NCBI RefSeq assembly: GCF_007004655.1
Contig: NZ_ML660089.1
Span: forward strand, 372,001 to 436,000
Length of the DNA stretch: 64,000 nucleotides
Direction of reading: 5' to 3'
DNA from: Exilibacterium tricleocarpae
GTDB taxonomy: Bacteria > Pseudomonadota > Gammaproteobacteria > Pseudomonadales > Cellvibrionaceae
Positions 42,458 through 52,132 of this stretch are shown one piece after another. Below the pieces are notes generated by a model. It saw nothing but the letters and a program-made list of their open reading frames with translations. It searched no databases and was not told where the DNA came from. Position 1 is the first letter of the stretch; each line of letters opens with the position of its first letter. Position numbers and translations under genes: made by a program.

Positions 42458-43489
42458 CTATATGGCATTTTCTTGCTTCCGTAGCAGCATGTTTGAGTTA
42501 TACATATTTCGGTATTGGGTGGGAGTCACGCCTTCGGCTTGAATAAAGTGCTTTCGAAAGTTCACTCCAGTGCCAAAACCGGTAATATGGGCAATCTCGT
42601 CAATTCTAAGATCACTGGTCTCCAGAATCTGTTTTGCATAGACTAACCGTTGGTTGGACAGCCACTTTTTTGGGCTAAGTCCGATAATTTTTCGAAATTT
42701 TCTATCAAAACTACGCCGAGACAAGTAAGCTTTTTTCGCCAGGCAGTCAATATCGTTTATGAGCCCCAGATTACTCTTTGCCCAGTCGATAATTTCGTTT
42801 ATTTTTTCGTGCTTCGTATTTAAACCTGTTGTAAGATCTTCTCCATATACCGAATTCGCTCTGCGATATAGTGAGAGTTTTCTCATAACGTAATTAGCGA
42901 CCGTCACGCCAAAGTCTTTTTCGATAATATGCAGGCCCAAATCAAAGGCGGCTATGCCACCGATTGAGCAATATATATTTTCATTCTCCGTAAAGAGGAC
43001 GTTATCCATGACGTTTACCTGCGGATAACGCTGAGAATACCTTTCCCTGAAATCTCTATCGCATACCGTGCGATTGTTGTCCAACAACCCGGCTTGAGCT
43101 AATAACAGCCCTCCCAGGTTAAAAGCTATCAATCTGGTGCTATCTTTGTATAACTCTCGTATAGTGCTACGAGATATCGAATCCAGGCTGTAATCAACAT
43201 TGGTTATATCCGGAATAATTAGAGTGCCGATATCTCTAAAACGGCCGCAGGCACCCTTATTTTTTCGCTTCCTCAAAGAATTTATGTCGATAACATCAAC
43301 GGCGTAATAATCCCTCTCATTGGGCATTGCTCTGACGAACATCTCAAAGGTGCAACTTTGGTAGAAAAAGTTGAACTCTTTACCGGACAGGATGGTCAAT
43401 CGAATTACTTTTTTTTCACTTGACATTTCCGTTACACTCAAAGGAATTAGTCCCCCGCCACACAAATGGCAGCCATCTCTTCTATTCAA
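42458..43489 (-). CDS. AraC-family regulator with DJ-1/PfpI-like N-domain (GlxA type)
   Basis: A 343-residue regulator. The N-terminal part (about 25-215) resembles the class I glutamine amidotransferase-like domain of GlxA: LIAFNLGGLLLAQAGLL in place of the cysteine elbow, VMDNVLFTENENIYCSIGGI, then AAFDLGLHIIEKDFG. The two AraC helix-turn-helix units follow: CLAKKAYLSRRSFDRKFRKI and RIDEIAHITGFGTGVNFRKH, with FIQAEGVTPTQYR. It is at the promoter-proximal end of the cassette and probably controls it. The usual nucleophile Cys is absent, so the N-domain is a sensor rather than an enzyme. Confidence 0.85.
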   Translation of the reverse strand: MNRRDGCHLCGGGLIPLSVTEMSSEKKVIRLTILSGKEFNFFYQSCTFEMFVRAMPNERDYYAVDVIDINSLRKRKNKGACGRFRDIGTLIIPDITNVDYSLDSISRSTIRELYKDSTRLIAFNLGGLLLAQAGLLDNNRTVCDRDFRERYSQRYPQVNVMDNVLFTENENIYCSIGGIAAFDLGLHIIEKDFGVTVANYVMRKLSLYRRANSVYGEDLTTGLNTKHEKINEIIDWAKSNLGLINDIDCLAKKAYLSRRSFDRKFRKIIGLSPKKWLSNQRLVYAKQILETSDLRIDEIAHITGFGTGVNFRKHFIQAEGVTPTQYRNMYNSNMLLRKQENAI

Positions 43490-43543
43490 TTTATAGATGG
43501 TTTTACTAAATTAAACTGAAACATCGGAGCCATTACTGCTCTT

Positions 43544-43852
43544 CTAATGTAGAGAAATCTCGACGCCGTTTTTCATAACGAAGTCGAAATTTGTCAAAGC
43601 GCCTATATCCTGCAAAGGGTCACCCTTAATAGCCACTATATCGGCAAGCATGCCGGGTCTTATTGAACCTAGTTTCTCTTCCTGCCCTAAAAGAGAGGTG
43701 GCAACGTGAGTTCCACTCTGGATCGCCTCCATTGCAGGCATACCTGCATGGGTTTGTAGAGGTTGGAATTCACCTGCCTGGCTAAGATCCCAGGATTGAG
43801 ACCCGGCGTCGGAACCGAGTGCAACCTTCAGGTCAGCGCCACAAAAATTTTC
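43544..43852 (-). pseudogene. C-terminal remnant of an imidazolonepropionase-like amidohydrolase
   Basis: The minus-strand frame open from about 43852 to 43544 reads CGADLKVALGSDAGSQSWDL, then GMPAMEAIQSGTHVATSLLG and GSIRPGMLADIVAIKGDPLQ, and ends FDFVMKNGVEISLH. This is the last 100 residues of a metal-dependent amidohydrolase: the Asp in GSDAG is the usual metal ligand and the rest is the C-terminal beta-sandwich. No N-terminal metal-binding HxH is present because a TGA precedes the fragment. It is therefore a broken gene, unrelated in function to its neighbours. Confidence 0.7.
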
Positions 43853-44888
43853 TCATCAAGCTGTCTTATTTATATGCTATCCGCTTTGTATTGAAGGGAC
43901 GTTATTGAGCGGTATTACCAATATTTACATTAGGAAAAGGCCGCGTATAAGGCAAAAAATATATTATCTATATATGGCTTTTATTGACGTATCTTTAGGT
44001 AGAAGAATAACCTTTTTGCTACGTATAAGTCACAATTCATCCTGCAGTCGGCCTAGGCCTCTGAAAAACCCATAGCAGCGGCTGATGCATAACCTTGAAA
44101 AGGAAGTACAGAATACCCGTTGAAAAGCTTTACCTGCCAATGGCGGAAATCTCGAGAAGGAAGAGAGTGGATAGCTACCGGTGCACCAAAGCGGGCGCTG
44201 TATAAAACACCATACGTAGCCAGAGTCGGGTACTGAATCGCCTTGAAAGCCAGACCCCGATGCGTTGTGAAACTCCCGATAATCAAATAGACGCCAAGGA
44301 AAATTAGCAGAGTGCCGCCAAGAAGCGCGACTAGCGGTTATCAACCTGCACAGAGTCTTCTTAAACTATGACTATTCATGGTCTTCCGGGCATTCACTAA
44401 ATGATGCTAACTATTTTTCAAAATGGAGCCTGCCGGTGACATCCGGGTTTTATCGGCTGAAAGCTTTTGTCAAGGGTGTGGTTCTTGCCGGGTACTACTG
44501 CAACTGCGGCTGAAATAGTTGCAGAAAAGACCACGTTCCAGAAGCTCTCAGAGAAAGAATGATTTTTGAGAAGTATGAGAACCATCTCGAATCTATCGTG
44601 AGCCTGCGATTTACTTCTCCATGGTTGACGTCTTCAAACCTGGCCGGTTGATCGTGTCTTCAAAAACGCCAGCGTTGTTACACTCCATTAAAACTACGAG
44701 ATCGCGTAGTGGCTTTTACCCTGTGAGAGTCAGTAAGATCGCGCAATCAGTTTTTGTGTGCGTGTCCAAATAGAAGGTAACCGTAAAGTAATTAGGCTTG
44801 TTTGATTAATCAATACACACAGTTCGCTTTAGACCGCAATACCATTGGCACTGCGGGTGCCCCGTTGAAATCTCTGGGAAGGAACTCC
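43853..44888. other. Intergenic region before the RHS gene
   Basis: About 1.04 kb with no gene I can support. An open minus-strand frame at 44053-44286 (GLAFKAIQYPTLATYGVLYS) could be a decayed gene, but I recognise no family and see no ribosome site. The last 100 bases should carry the promoter of the RHS gene; GGGAAGGA is its ribosome site. A TTG-started extension from 44802 is possible but less likely than ATG 44889. Confidence 0.35.
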
Positions 44889-47800
44889 ATGAATCTCCAC
44901 GCTTTTTCTCTTATTTCTATTTGCCTTTTTCTGCTGACGGATAATGTTGCAGCCCAAGATGCAACGGTGGGTACCCTCGGCGGTGATTTGACCGTCGCTA
45001 ACGGCACAGCCAACTATTCAGTGCCTATTGAGGTGGCGCCGGGCCGCGGTGGAATGCAGCCAGAGCTATCTCTACATTATTCTGATGCAGGTGGTAACGG
45101 GGTTTTGGGTATGGGTTGGGGCCTGGGTGGTTTATCAGCCATTTCCCGCTGTGCGGCGACCATAGCGCAAGATGGTTTTTGGGGCGGCATCAGTTTTGGC
45201 GCGAGAGATCGCTATTGTCTCGATGGACAACGCCTGGTTCCAATCGAGGGTGATAGTGGCGAGGTGGGCACGGAATATCGAACAGAAATTGATAGCTACT
45301 CGCAAATTATTGCCTATGGTGGTAGTGACTACAACCCGGACTACTGGGTTGTAAAAACCAAAGCGGGCCAGGTATTGATTTACGGCGGCGGGGGTAATGC
45401 GTCCCAAACGCTACCTCAGGGAACAAGTAGCTGGCTTCTGCGCAGTTTAAATGACACTACCGGTAATAATCCCGTTACCTACCAGTACGTAGTAGACCAA
45501 AATATCCATTATCTGGATGAGGTCAGCTACAGCGGTGGACGAGTTGAGATGGTATACAGTGATGCCAGAGCTGATGCCGCCGCCAGTTTTTTCCGTGGCC
45601 AGACGCTCGTTATGAAAAAACGCCTGCAACAAATCAACACCTACTCGCCTTCGACGCTACTGAAAACCTATCGGGTGACCTACGAAGGCGGCGACACGGT
45701 AACAACACCCTCTAAATTGACCGCTATTACTGTCTGTGATGCGCAAAATAACTGCCTTCCTGCCACGAGTTTCGGCTGGTCGGATGCGGGTGACGGAAGT
45801 TTGGGTGGGATGTTCAAGAGATCCACCAAAACCGGTGGTTATGGGCTCGCCGGTCTGTATGATGTGGATGGTGACGGTTACCTCGATGCCGTATGGCAGA
45901 AGCGCACCAAGTCACTTATCGCTATGCGGGTCGCACTCAATCAACGTGATGGGACTTTCCGGCAAACCACTTACAGTAGGGTGGCAAATGGGAACTATTC
46001 ACGTTGGTCATTTTCCGGTATGTACGATGTGAATGGGGATGGTTTGGTAGATGCCGTTTGGTTAAACAGTCCTGTAAGAGGTCCTAGTCTGGCAGTTAGT
46101 CTGGCTCAAGGCGATGGTAGATACGGTAGCATTATTACGCAAGCCTCGAATGTTGATAACGAGAGAACATGGAAGGTTGCCGGAATGCATGACGTCAATA
46201 GCGATGGCTTACCTGATGCGATCTGGCAGTACCAACATAAAGATGAGGGTTTACGCATCGCAACCAGACTGGCTCAGGGTGATGGCAGTTTTAGCGATCT
46301 TATTGAAACTGTTGTGGCTGAATCGGGCGACTACAGTACCTGGTCCTTTGCCGGTATGGAGGATACCGATGGTGATGGTGCTAAGGATGCGGTATGGGTT
46401 TATCGTGGCGTTAATGAAAAGGGTAAGCTTGTGGAGGAGGGTACCCGTGTCGGGGTGAGCTTGTCGCAGAATAATGGGTCATTCGGTGACTTGATTAACA
46501 CGCACACCACAGAGAATGGCGATTACAGCAAGTGGTCTTTTGCCGGCCTGTACGATACCAACAGTGATGGCCTACCCGATGCGATATGGCGAAAAGTTGG
46601 TAGTTTCGCAACCAGCTTCTCGCTCGGCAATGGCCGTTACGGTGATTTGCTTGTTGATACGCATGGCGCCATCAAAGGGCACTTTGTTGGTATGCAGGAT
46701 GTGAATGGTGATGGTTTGGCGGATGGCCTTTGGGTCTCCGGTCGTGCCACCTGGAAAAATTCTGTAAAGATTTATACGCGCTTGGCCATGGGTGACGGTC
46801 GTTATCGACCGGTAGTCACCAGTAGAAACCTGGGGCGAGGACATCTTTCTGCCAGCGGAAGATCGAGCTTTGTGGGTACTTATGATCTTAACAACGATGG
46901 CCTGCCGGATATGTTCTGGGAGCTTAAAGCGTATGACGATGATGAAAATAAGTATGATCCCCCACGGGCTATTTCCTACAGCCTGGGTATCGGCGGCGGA
47001 TCTTATGGGCCTATCCGTTCAAGATCTGCCAACAAACACTCATCATTCAGGGGACTCTATGATGTCAATAACGACGGCAGCAATGATGTGGTTTGGACAA
47101 GAAGCGAAGATATCGATGTCAGGCATTCCAATAGCCGGGTTTCCAGAATAACGTATATCGTTGATGGTCAGGGGAAGCGGACCTCGTTGATATATTACCC
47201 CCTCAGTAATCGAGCTATTTACACCAAAGATAATGACGCCGAGTATCCACTGATTGATCAGATCGGGTCGCAGCATGTGGTGGGTAGCGTTAAAACCGAT
47301 TACGGCGTCGACCGGTATGGGCGGACCCTGCAAAAGAAAACCCTGTATCATTACAAAGGGCTGAAGCACCATGTCTTAGGTCGCGGTAGCTATGGCTATG
47401 CAAGCATTACGGAATCCCACGCGTTCGCCACTGGTAGCGGCTACTCCGTTAATAACCGGCTTAATCTTACCTTCGATCAGCGCGATTTTCCCTATACGGG
47501 TAGTCTCTCAAGCGAGGAAGAACAGTACAGGCATGGGCGTGACTTTCAGCGTGCGACCCTAAAGCGAGATACGACTGAAGCCCTGGAGACTTTTCCCGGT
47601 GTCTACCAGCTCAATCTAACGCGCTCGGAGAAGCATCACTATGAATTGGGCAGTACCGAAGCTTTTAAAAGAACCGTCACGCTTCGGCGTGGCATTGACC
47701 GCTACGGCAACGTCGAACGCACCGATGTAGTGAATTTTGCCGGGGATAACGCTTTCTCTACCATTCTCATCAATAACTATCAAAATGATGAAAGTCGGTG

Positions 47801-50800
47801 GCACCTTGGGCGCGTGCTTACGTCGGAGACTATTTATAACAGTCCGGACGCTCCTGATGAGCGCCGTATCAAAAACTACAGTTATGATAGTGCCACCGGT
47901 TTACGCCTGTCAGAAACTCTTACTGGATCGCAGACCGGCGAGACCCTGACTGCGACTCACAATACCTACAATCGCTATGGTCAGGTCACGCGTAAAGAGA
48001 TGCATTCTCCCAATGATGGTGTTCGCTACATCACATATGCCTACACCAGTACGGGTCGGCTGGCCGAAACCTGTAATGTCTACAACGAATGTGAGTCCCA
48101 TAACTACACCCCGGAAGGCTGGCTGGCCACAAGCACCGGTCCCAACGGTATTGCCACCACCTGGGACTACGATGGCTTTGGTCGCAAAGTCGCTGAAAAC
48201 CGTGCCGATGGTACGCGCACGCAGACAGATCGCTACCTTGCCGGTAGCGGCTGGTGTGGCGACGTGGCCGATGGCGCCTATCATTGTACTCTCAGCCAAA
48301 CCTCCGGCGATCAGCCGGTGATCACCCAGTATGATGCGCTGGATCGCGTAGTGCGAACCATCAACGTGGGCTTTGACGGCCGCTTGATCTTTAGGGACAC
48401 TACTTACAATAACCGCGGTCTCGTAGACCGTATCAGTCGTGATTACTATCAAGGCGACCATCGCGTATGGGCGCAGACACACTATGATGCACTGGGTCGC
48501 GCCACTCACATGAGCGAGCCTGGCCCGCAGGGTACTGCGAGCGAGGTACTCACAGAATACCACGGCTTACGCACCACTGTTCGTCGTGGCCCTGATGCCT
48601 TGACGACGACGATCTTTAACAATGCATTGGATCAAAAAGTCCGTGTTGAGGAAGAAGAAGGCAGCACTATCGAGTACACCTACAACAGCGATGGCAATTT
48701 ACTGACCACCCGGGTAAACGGTGATCCAGCTACCACGATTACCCTCAACTATGACGAATTTGGCCGCAAAGTCGGGATGGATGACCCGGATATGGGGCAG
48801 TGGCAGTACACCTACAATGCCTTTGGCGAATTGATCCGCCAGGCTGATGCCAAAGGCCAAACCATGACCATGGAATACGACCTGTTGGGCCGGATGGTTA
48901 AGCGCACTGAACCCGAAGGCGTAAGCACCTGGACGTATGGCGATAGCCGGTCCCCTCAAGGGAGTATTGGTAAACTATTACAGGAGAAAGCCCGGGGTAT
49001 TACCAAAGACTATGCTTACGACAACCTCGGCCGGTCAATCGCAACCACCACTCGAATTGCAGATGTCGGTAGTTTTACCGCGCGCACCGGCTACGACGCC
49101 TATGGTCGTGTTGAGCGTGTGCAATATCCCGGTGCCGAGCGTTTTTCAATAACCAATATCTACAATAGTAATGGCTTTCTCTCAGCGGTTGCGGGTGACA
49201 GAAGCCAGGCGGAGCCCCACGATTATGCACAACTCGCTCCCTTGGTGAGTGAGGCGATAACACTGGCAGAAGAGTACGTAACCCAATCAGTAAATTTACG
49301 CGTTTTAGGCGAATACTACCAAGCACAAGCGACACACTACCAGGCACTGGTTGGTGATGGCCAAATCGATAGTATACTGAGCGAAAATTTGGCGATTCAC
49401 CAAGACCTTTTGTCAGCCGTGATAAGCCAAGGAGAAAGCGAACCTAGAAGTTTTCTGGGCCACTTAAATAATACGATTGATAAACTGCAAGGTATTAGCG
49501 AACTCATCAATACCCAGGCCCAAAGCTACGAAGCTATTGCTGAGCAGCTCGTCGTCTTGGCCGAGCAGGCCCTAGCCTCTGCTGACAATAGCTTTCAAGT
49601 AACGACGACACTTAATAACGCTGCCAGTGTTTACGACGATTTTGCCAATGAGGCCGGCACCAATACCATTACGTATTGGCGCGCGGTGGATGTTGACGCC
49701 TCTGGTCGTATCAGTGCCGAAGTTTACGGTAACGGTATCGTTAATGACTATGTCTATCATCAAGGGACAGGTCAACTGGAAAGCATTCATAGCAGCTTGC
49801 TCGTTTTTGACGCGGTTCGTCACTTGGAGTACCAACACGATGCTTACCAAAATGTCACTCTGCGTCATGACATGGTCAATGATATTCGAGAGGAGTTCGG
49901 CTACGATCGCCTGGATCGCTTAATCACCAGTACCGTCAGTAGTGATCTCTACAACACCACGGCGGGCCTGAATGCCACGCAAGCCCTTACCTACGATATC
50001 TACGGCAATATCACCCATAAGTCCGACGTGGGTGATTATACCTATGGTCAAAATGGCGCAGGTTTTCATGCGGTGACCCGAGCGGGCAATAATACTTACA
50101 CGTATGATGCCAATGGCGATATGATCAATGGTGATGGTCGCGCGATTCAGTGGAGCAGTTTCAATAAGCCTACGCGAATTACTCAGCAGGGCCGCTCCGC
50201 GACCTTTAGCTACGGCCCCGATCGTGCGCGCTTTAAGAAAGTGAATCACTTGGGGGATACCACATTATATCTTGGTTTATTGGAAAAAATCATTAAGGCG
50301 GATGGTGCAACCGAAGATAGACACTATATCTATGCCGCGGGTCAGTTAGTGGCAGAACATATCGTCTCCAGCACGGATGGCATACAGACTCGTTATTTGC
50401 ACAAAGATGCTCTGGGGAGTGTCGACCTTATTACGGATGCCTATGCAAACGTCGTCGACAGGCGCAGTTTTGATGCATGGGGTAAATTGCGACATTTTCC
50501 GTGGCAAGCGCAAGCGGGCGTAAACGACCCGCTCTACTTAACGCAGCTTCCATATACCAACAAAGGTTATACCGGCCATGAAAGTGTACAGGAAGTGGAC
50601 CTGATTCATATGAATGGTCGGATGTACGATGCTACCTTGGCACGCTTTATCAGTGCCGATCCGTATATTGAATCCGCCGGCAATAGCCAGAGCTATAATC
50701 GCTACAGCTATGTGTGGAATAATCCGATGAAGTATACCGATCCTACAGGGTATCTCCGCAGCGCCAGCCAGGCCGCTGAGCCGGGTATCATGGCTGTCGT

Positions 50801-51638
50801 TAAGTCAGTCATAAACTTCTTTCGTAATTTAGGGTCTTCTTCAAGGTCACGAAATTCAACGAACAGGCGCGATGAAAGCAATAGTGATCGCACTAGAACG
50901 GGCGCTGCGGCTTCGGAAACTGCCGTCAATGCCAATTCCAGTGCGGAGTTATCCAGCGACGAATCCTCACCGAGGCTCCTGGATAGTGAAAATAGTTATT
51001 TTCGAATTGTTACCTTTGAAGAAGCTGAAGCACTTATCCGAGAAGGAAAATTCCTCAGTGGTGCGAATAGAGATGTTGAGAATGTGGTAACAGGGTTAGC
51101 AGATGATTTTCCTTTCCCGGTTAGAATAGAGGATAATGATCGAAATTACACAGAATTTGTTCTCGCTTATGTAAATACTGCCCGTAATCCAACGGGGGCA
51201 GACCCGATGCTGTTGGCACAGACGTCAAATCGACATGTCCTGGAGCCGACAGATCCACCACCGCTTTTCGTAAACCCTAGTCGTAGAGAAAGAGCGCAGC
51301 AATTAGAGCGATCCATTGGATTGGCAGTGATTGGTCCTCCTGTCGCTGTCGCAAGCACATCTTTTTCATTACCAAAAATGGGTTCACGTGTTGTATTCGC
51401 AGAAGGCGCGTTGACGGTGCGTGCCGTTAATACGTTAAGAAACTCACGGTTCATATCTTCTACTCGTTCGTTAGGCAAAGCTTTGGTGAATGAAGTGAGG
51501 ACTAACCCTTATGTTGCAGGGACTGATTTTATCTCTGGTTTAGCGAATGGTACTAGCGGCAGTAGTCAAAGCGTATCATCGGCGGCTGGGGTGGTTATAA
51601 GAAAAACCATTGTTGATCCTGTTATAAAAAATTTCTAA
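44889..51638 (+). CDS. Secreted SpvB/FG-GAP/RHS-repeat polymorphic toxin-like protein
   Basis: A 2249-residue giant protein. A signal peptide (NLHAFSLISICLFLLTDNVA) starts it. The SpvB-like N-domain follows (GTANYSVPIEVAPGRGGMQP, GVLGMGWGLGGLSAISR). At about 320-735 are eight FG-GAP/VCBS-type motifs such as DVDGDGYLDAVW, DVNGDGLVDAVW and DTNSDGLPDAIW, probably calcium-binding. YD/RHS repeats follow to about 1930, interrupted by a helical insertion at about 1433-1597. The RHS-associated core is RMYDATLARFISADPYIE with YTDPTGY near 1950. The last about 295 residues are variable and unrecognised, as expected of a toxin tip. Similar proteins form a cage that carries a toxic domain. Start ATG 44889 is chosen for the ribosome site and the signal peptide. 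Confidence 0.9.
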   Translation: MNLHAFSLISICLFLLTDNVAAQDATVGTLGGDLTVANGTANYSVPIEVAPGRGGMQPELSLHYSDAGGNGVLGMGWGLGGLSAISRCAATIAQDGFWGGISFGARDRYCLDGQRLVPIEGDSGEVGTEYRTEIDSYSQIIAYGGSDYNPDYWVVKTKAGQVLIYGGGGNASQTLPQGTSSWLLRSLNDTTGNNPVTYQYVVDQNIHYLDEVSYSGGRVEMVYSDARADAAASFFRGQTLVMKKRLQQINTYSPSTLLKTYRVTYEGGDTVTTPSKLTAITVCDAQNNCLPATSFGWSDAGDGSLGGMFKRSTKTGGYGLAGLYDVDGDGYLDAVWQKRTKSLIAMRVALNQRDGTFRQTTYSRVANGNYSRWSFSGMYDVNGDGLVDAVWLNSPVRGPSLAVSLAQGDGRYGSIITQASNVDNERTWKVAGMHDVNSDGLPDAIWQYQHKDEGLRIATRLAQGDGSFSDLIETVVAESGDYSTWSFAGMEDTDGDGAKDAVWVYRGVNEKGKLVEEGTRVGVSLSQNNGSFGDLINTHTTENGDYSKWSFAGLYDTNSDGLPDAIWRKVGSFATSFSLGNGRYGDLLVDTHGAIKGHFVGMQDVNGDGLADGLWVSGRATWKNSVKIYTRLAMGDGRYRPVVTSRNLGRGHLSASGRSSFVGTYDLNNDGLPDMFWELKAYDDDENKYDPPRAISYSLGIGGGSYGPIRSRSANKHSSFRGLYDVNNDGSNDVVWTRSEDIDVRHSNSRVSRITYIVDGQGKRTSLIYYPLSNRAIYTKDNDAEYPLIDQIGSQHVVGSVKTDYGVDRYGRTLQKKTLYHYKGLKHHVLGRGSYGYASITESHAFATGSGYSVNNRLNLTFDQRDFPYTGSLSSEEEQYRHGRDFQRATLKRDTTEALETFPGVYQLNLTRSEKHHYELGSTEAFKRTVTLRRGIDRYGNVERTDVVNFAGDNAFSTILINNYQNDESRWHLGRVLTSETIYNSPDAPDERRIKNYSYDSATGLRLSETLTGSQTGETLTATHNTYNRYGQVTRKEMHSPNDGVRYITYAYTSTGRLAETCNVYNECESHNYTPEGWLATSTGPNGIATTWDYDGFGRKVAENRADGTRTQTDRYLAGSGWCGDVADGAYHCTLSQTSGDQPVITQYDALDRVVRTINVGFDGRLIFRDTTYNNRGLVDRISRDYYQGDHRVWAQTHYDALGRATHMSEPGPQGTASEVLTEYHGLRTTVRRGPDALTTTIFNNALDQKVRVEEEEGSTIEYTYNSDGNLLTTRVNGDPATTITLNYDEFGRKVGMDDPDMGQWQYTYNAFGELIRQADAKGQTMTMEYDLLGRMVKRTEPEGVSTWTYGDSRSPQGSIGKLLQEKARGITKDYAYDNLGRSIATTTRIADVGSFTARTGYDAYGRVERVQYPGAERFSITNIYNSNGFLSAVAGDRSQAEPHDYAQLAPLVSEAITLAEEYVTQSVNLRVLGEYYQAQATHYQALVGDGQIDSILSENLAIHQDLLSAVISQGESEPRSFLGHLNNTIDKLQGISELINTQAQSYEAIAEQLVVLAEQALASADNSFQVTTTLNNAASVYDDFANEAGTNTITYWRAVDVDASGRISAEVYGNGIVNDYVYHQGTGQLESIHSSLLVFDAVRHLEYQHDAYQNVTLRHDMVNDIREEFGYDRLDRLITSTVSSDLYNTTAGLNATQALTYDIYGNITHKSDVGDYTYGQNGAGFHAVTRAGNNTYTYDANGDMINGDGRAIQWSSFNKPTRITQQGRSATFSYGPDRARFKKVNHLGDTTLYLGLLEKIIKADGATEDRHYIYAAGQLVAEHIVSSTDGIQTRYLHKDALGSVDLITDAYANVVDRRSFDAWGKLRHFPWQAQAGVNDPLYLTQLPYTNKGYTGHESVQEVDLIHMNGRMYDATLARFISADPYIESAGNSQSYNRYSYVWNNPMKYTDPTGYLRSASQAAEPGIMAVVKSVINFFRNLGSSSRSRNSTNRRDESNSDRTRTGAAASETAVNANSSAELSSDESSPRLLDSENSYFRIVTFEEAEALIREGKFLSGANRDVENVVTGLADDFPFPVRIEDNDRNYTEFVLAYVNTARNPTGADPMLLAQTSNRHVLEPTDPPPLFVNPSRRERAQQLERSIGLAVIGPPVAVASTSFSLPKMGSRVVFAEGALTVRAVNTLRNSRFISSTRSLGKALVNEVRTNPYVAGTDFISGLANGTSGSSQSVSSAAGVVIRKTIVDPVIKNF

Positions 51639-51687
51639 GAATCGACTGAACCAGTACGTCAGATTCAAAAACTGGAGGTAGATCGGC

Positions 51688-51816
51688 ATGGCGCTATATT
51701 TAGGTAAAAGAGGTGCCAATTGCCGGTCTGCTGTTGGACTGTGCTTCCAGAAACACGGACTGGGCGCCCCCTCTCAATCCCAGCAAGCAGACCCAGCCCA
51801 GCATCATAAGCTTTGA
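51688..51816 (+). CDS. Possible 42-aa protein downstream of the RHS gene
   Basis: An ATG frame (ALYLGKRGANCRSAVGLCFQ, ending QQADPAQHHKL) preceded by GGAGGT at a good distance. It has no recognised family and no membrane helix. The ribosome site is the main argument for it being real. It is unusually short for an immunity protein and could be a decayed gene start. Confidence 0.3.
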   Translation: MALYLGKRGANCRSAVGLCFQKHGLGAPSQSQQADPAQHHKL

Positions 51817-51825
51817 GTGTTCCGC

Positions 51826-51848
51826 GCGGCAAAGCGTTGCTTTGCCGC
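51826..51848 (+). terminator. Strong hairpin downstream of the RHS gene
   Basis: GCGGCAAAGC (51826-51835) pairs perfectly with GCTTTGCCGC (51839-51848) around a GTT loop. No U-tract follows. It probably terminates or protects the RHS transcript. Confidence 0.5.
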
Positions 51849-52132
51849 TCCCAGCTCCACCTATTGTGTCAGTTATTTAGCTGCAGAGTAATTCCATTTG
51901 CTTTTATTCTCCTAACTGTAGATGTATTTCAAATTATATTCGACATGCCGCCGTGTGGCTCTTCGTGCCTATATCTGTTTGCGTGAAGGCAAAGACACTG
52001 CGATTCTGTCCAATCTGGATATAATGAAGTGTCTCGCTCCACCGCAAACAAGGCCTTAGTTACGCTTGCCACTCATGTCGAGGCGGAGTAGCGATATTCA
52101 GAGCGAGGCGGCAACGGTGTCTTTCAGGACAG

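Larger units (their letters stand above)
51639..52132. other. Gap after the RHS gene
   Basis: 494 bases containing the small ORF at 51688-51816, a strong hairpin at 51826-51848 and a 46-residue ATG frame at 51922-52059 (YFKLYSTCRRVALRAYICLR) without a ribosome site. RHS toxins usually have an immunity gene directly downstream. The small ORF is the only candidate here and is very short. Confidence 0.35.

Noticed and set aside
44030..44344. Minus-strand open frames before the RHS gene
   Set aside because: No ribosome site, no recognised family, overlapping frames of similar length; at most a decayed gene.
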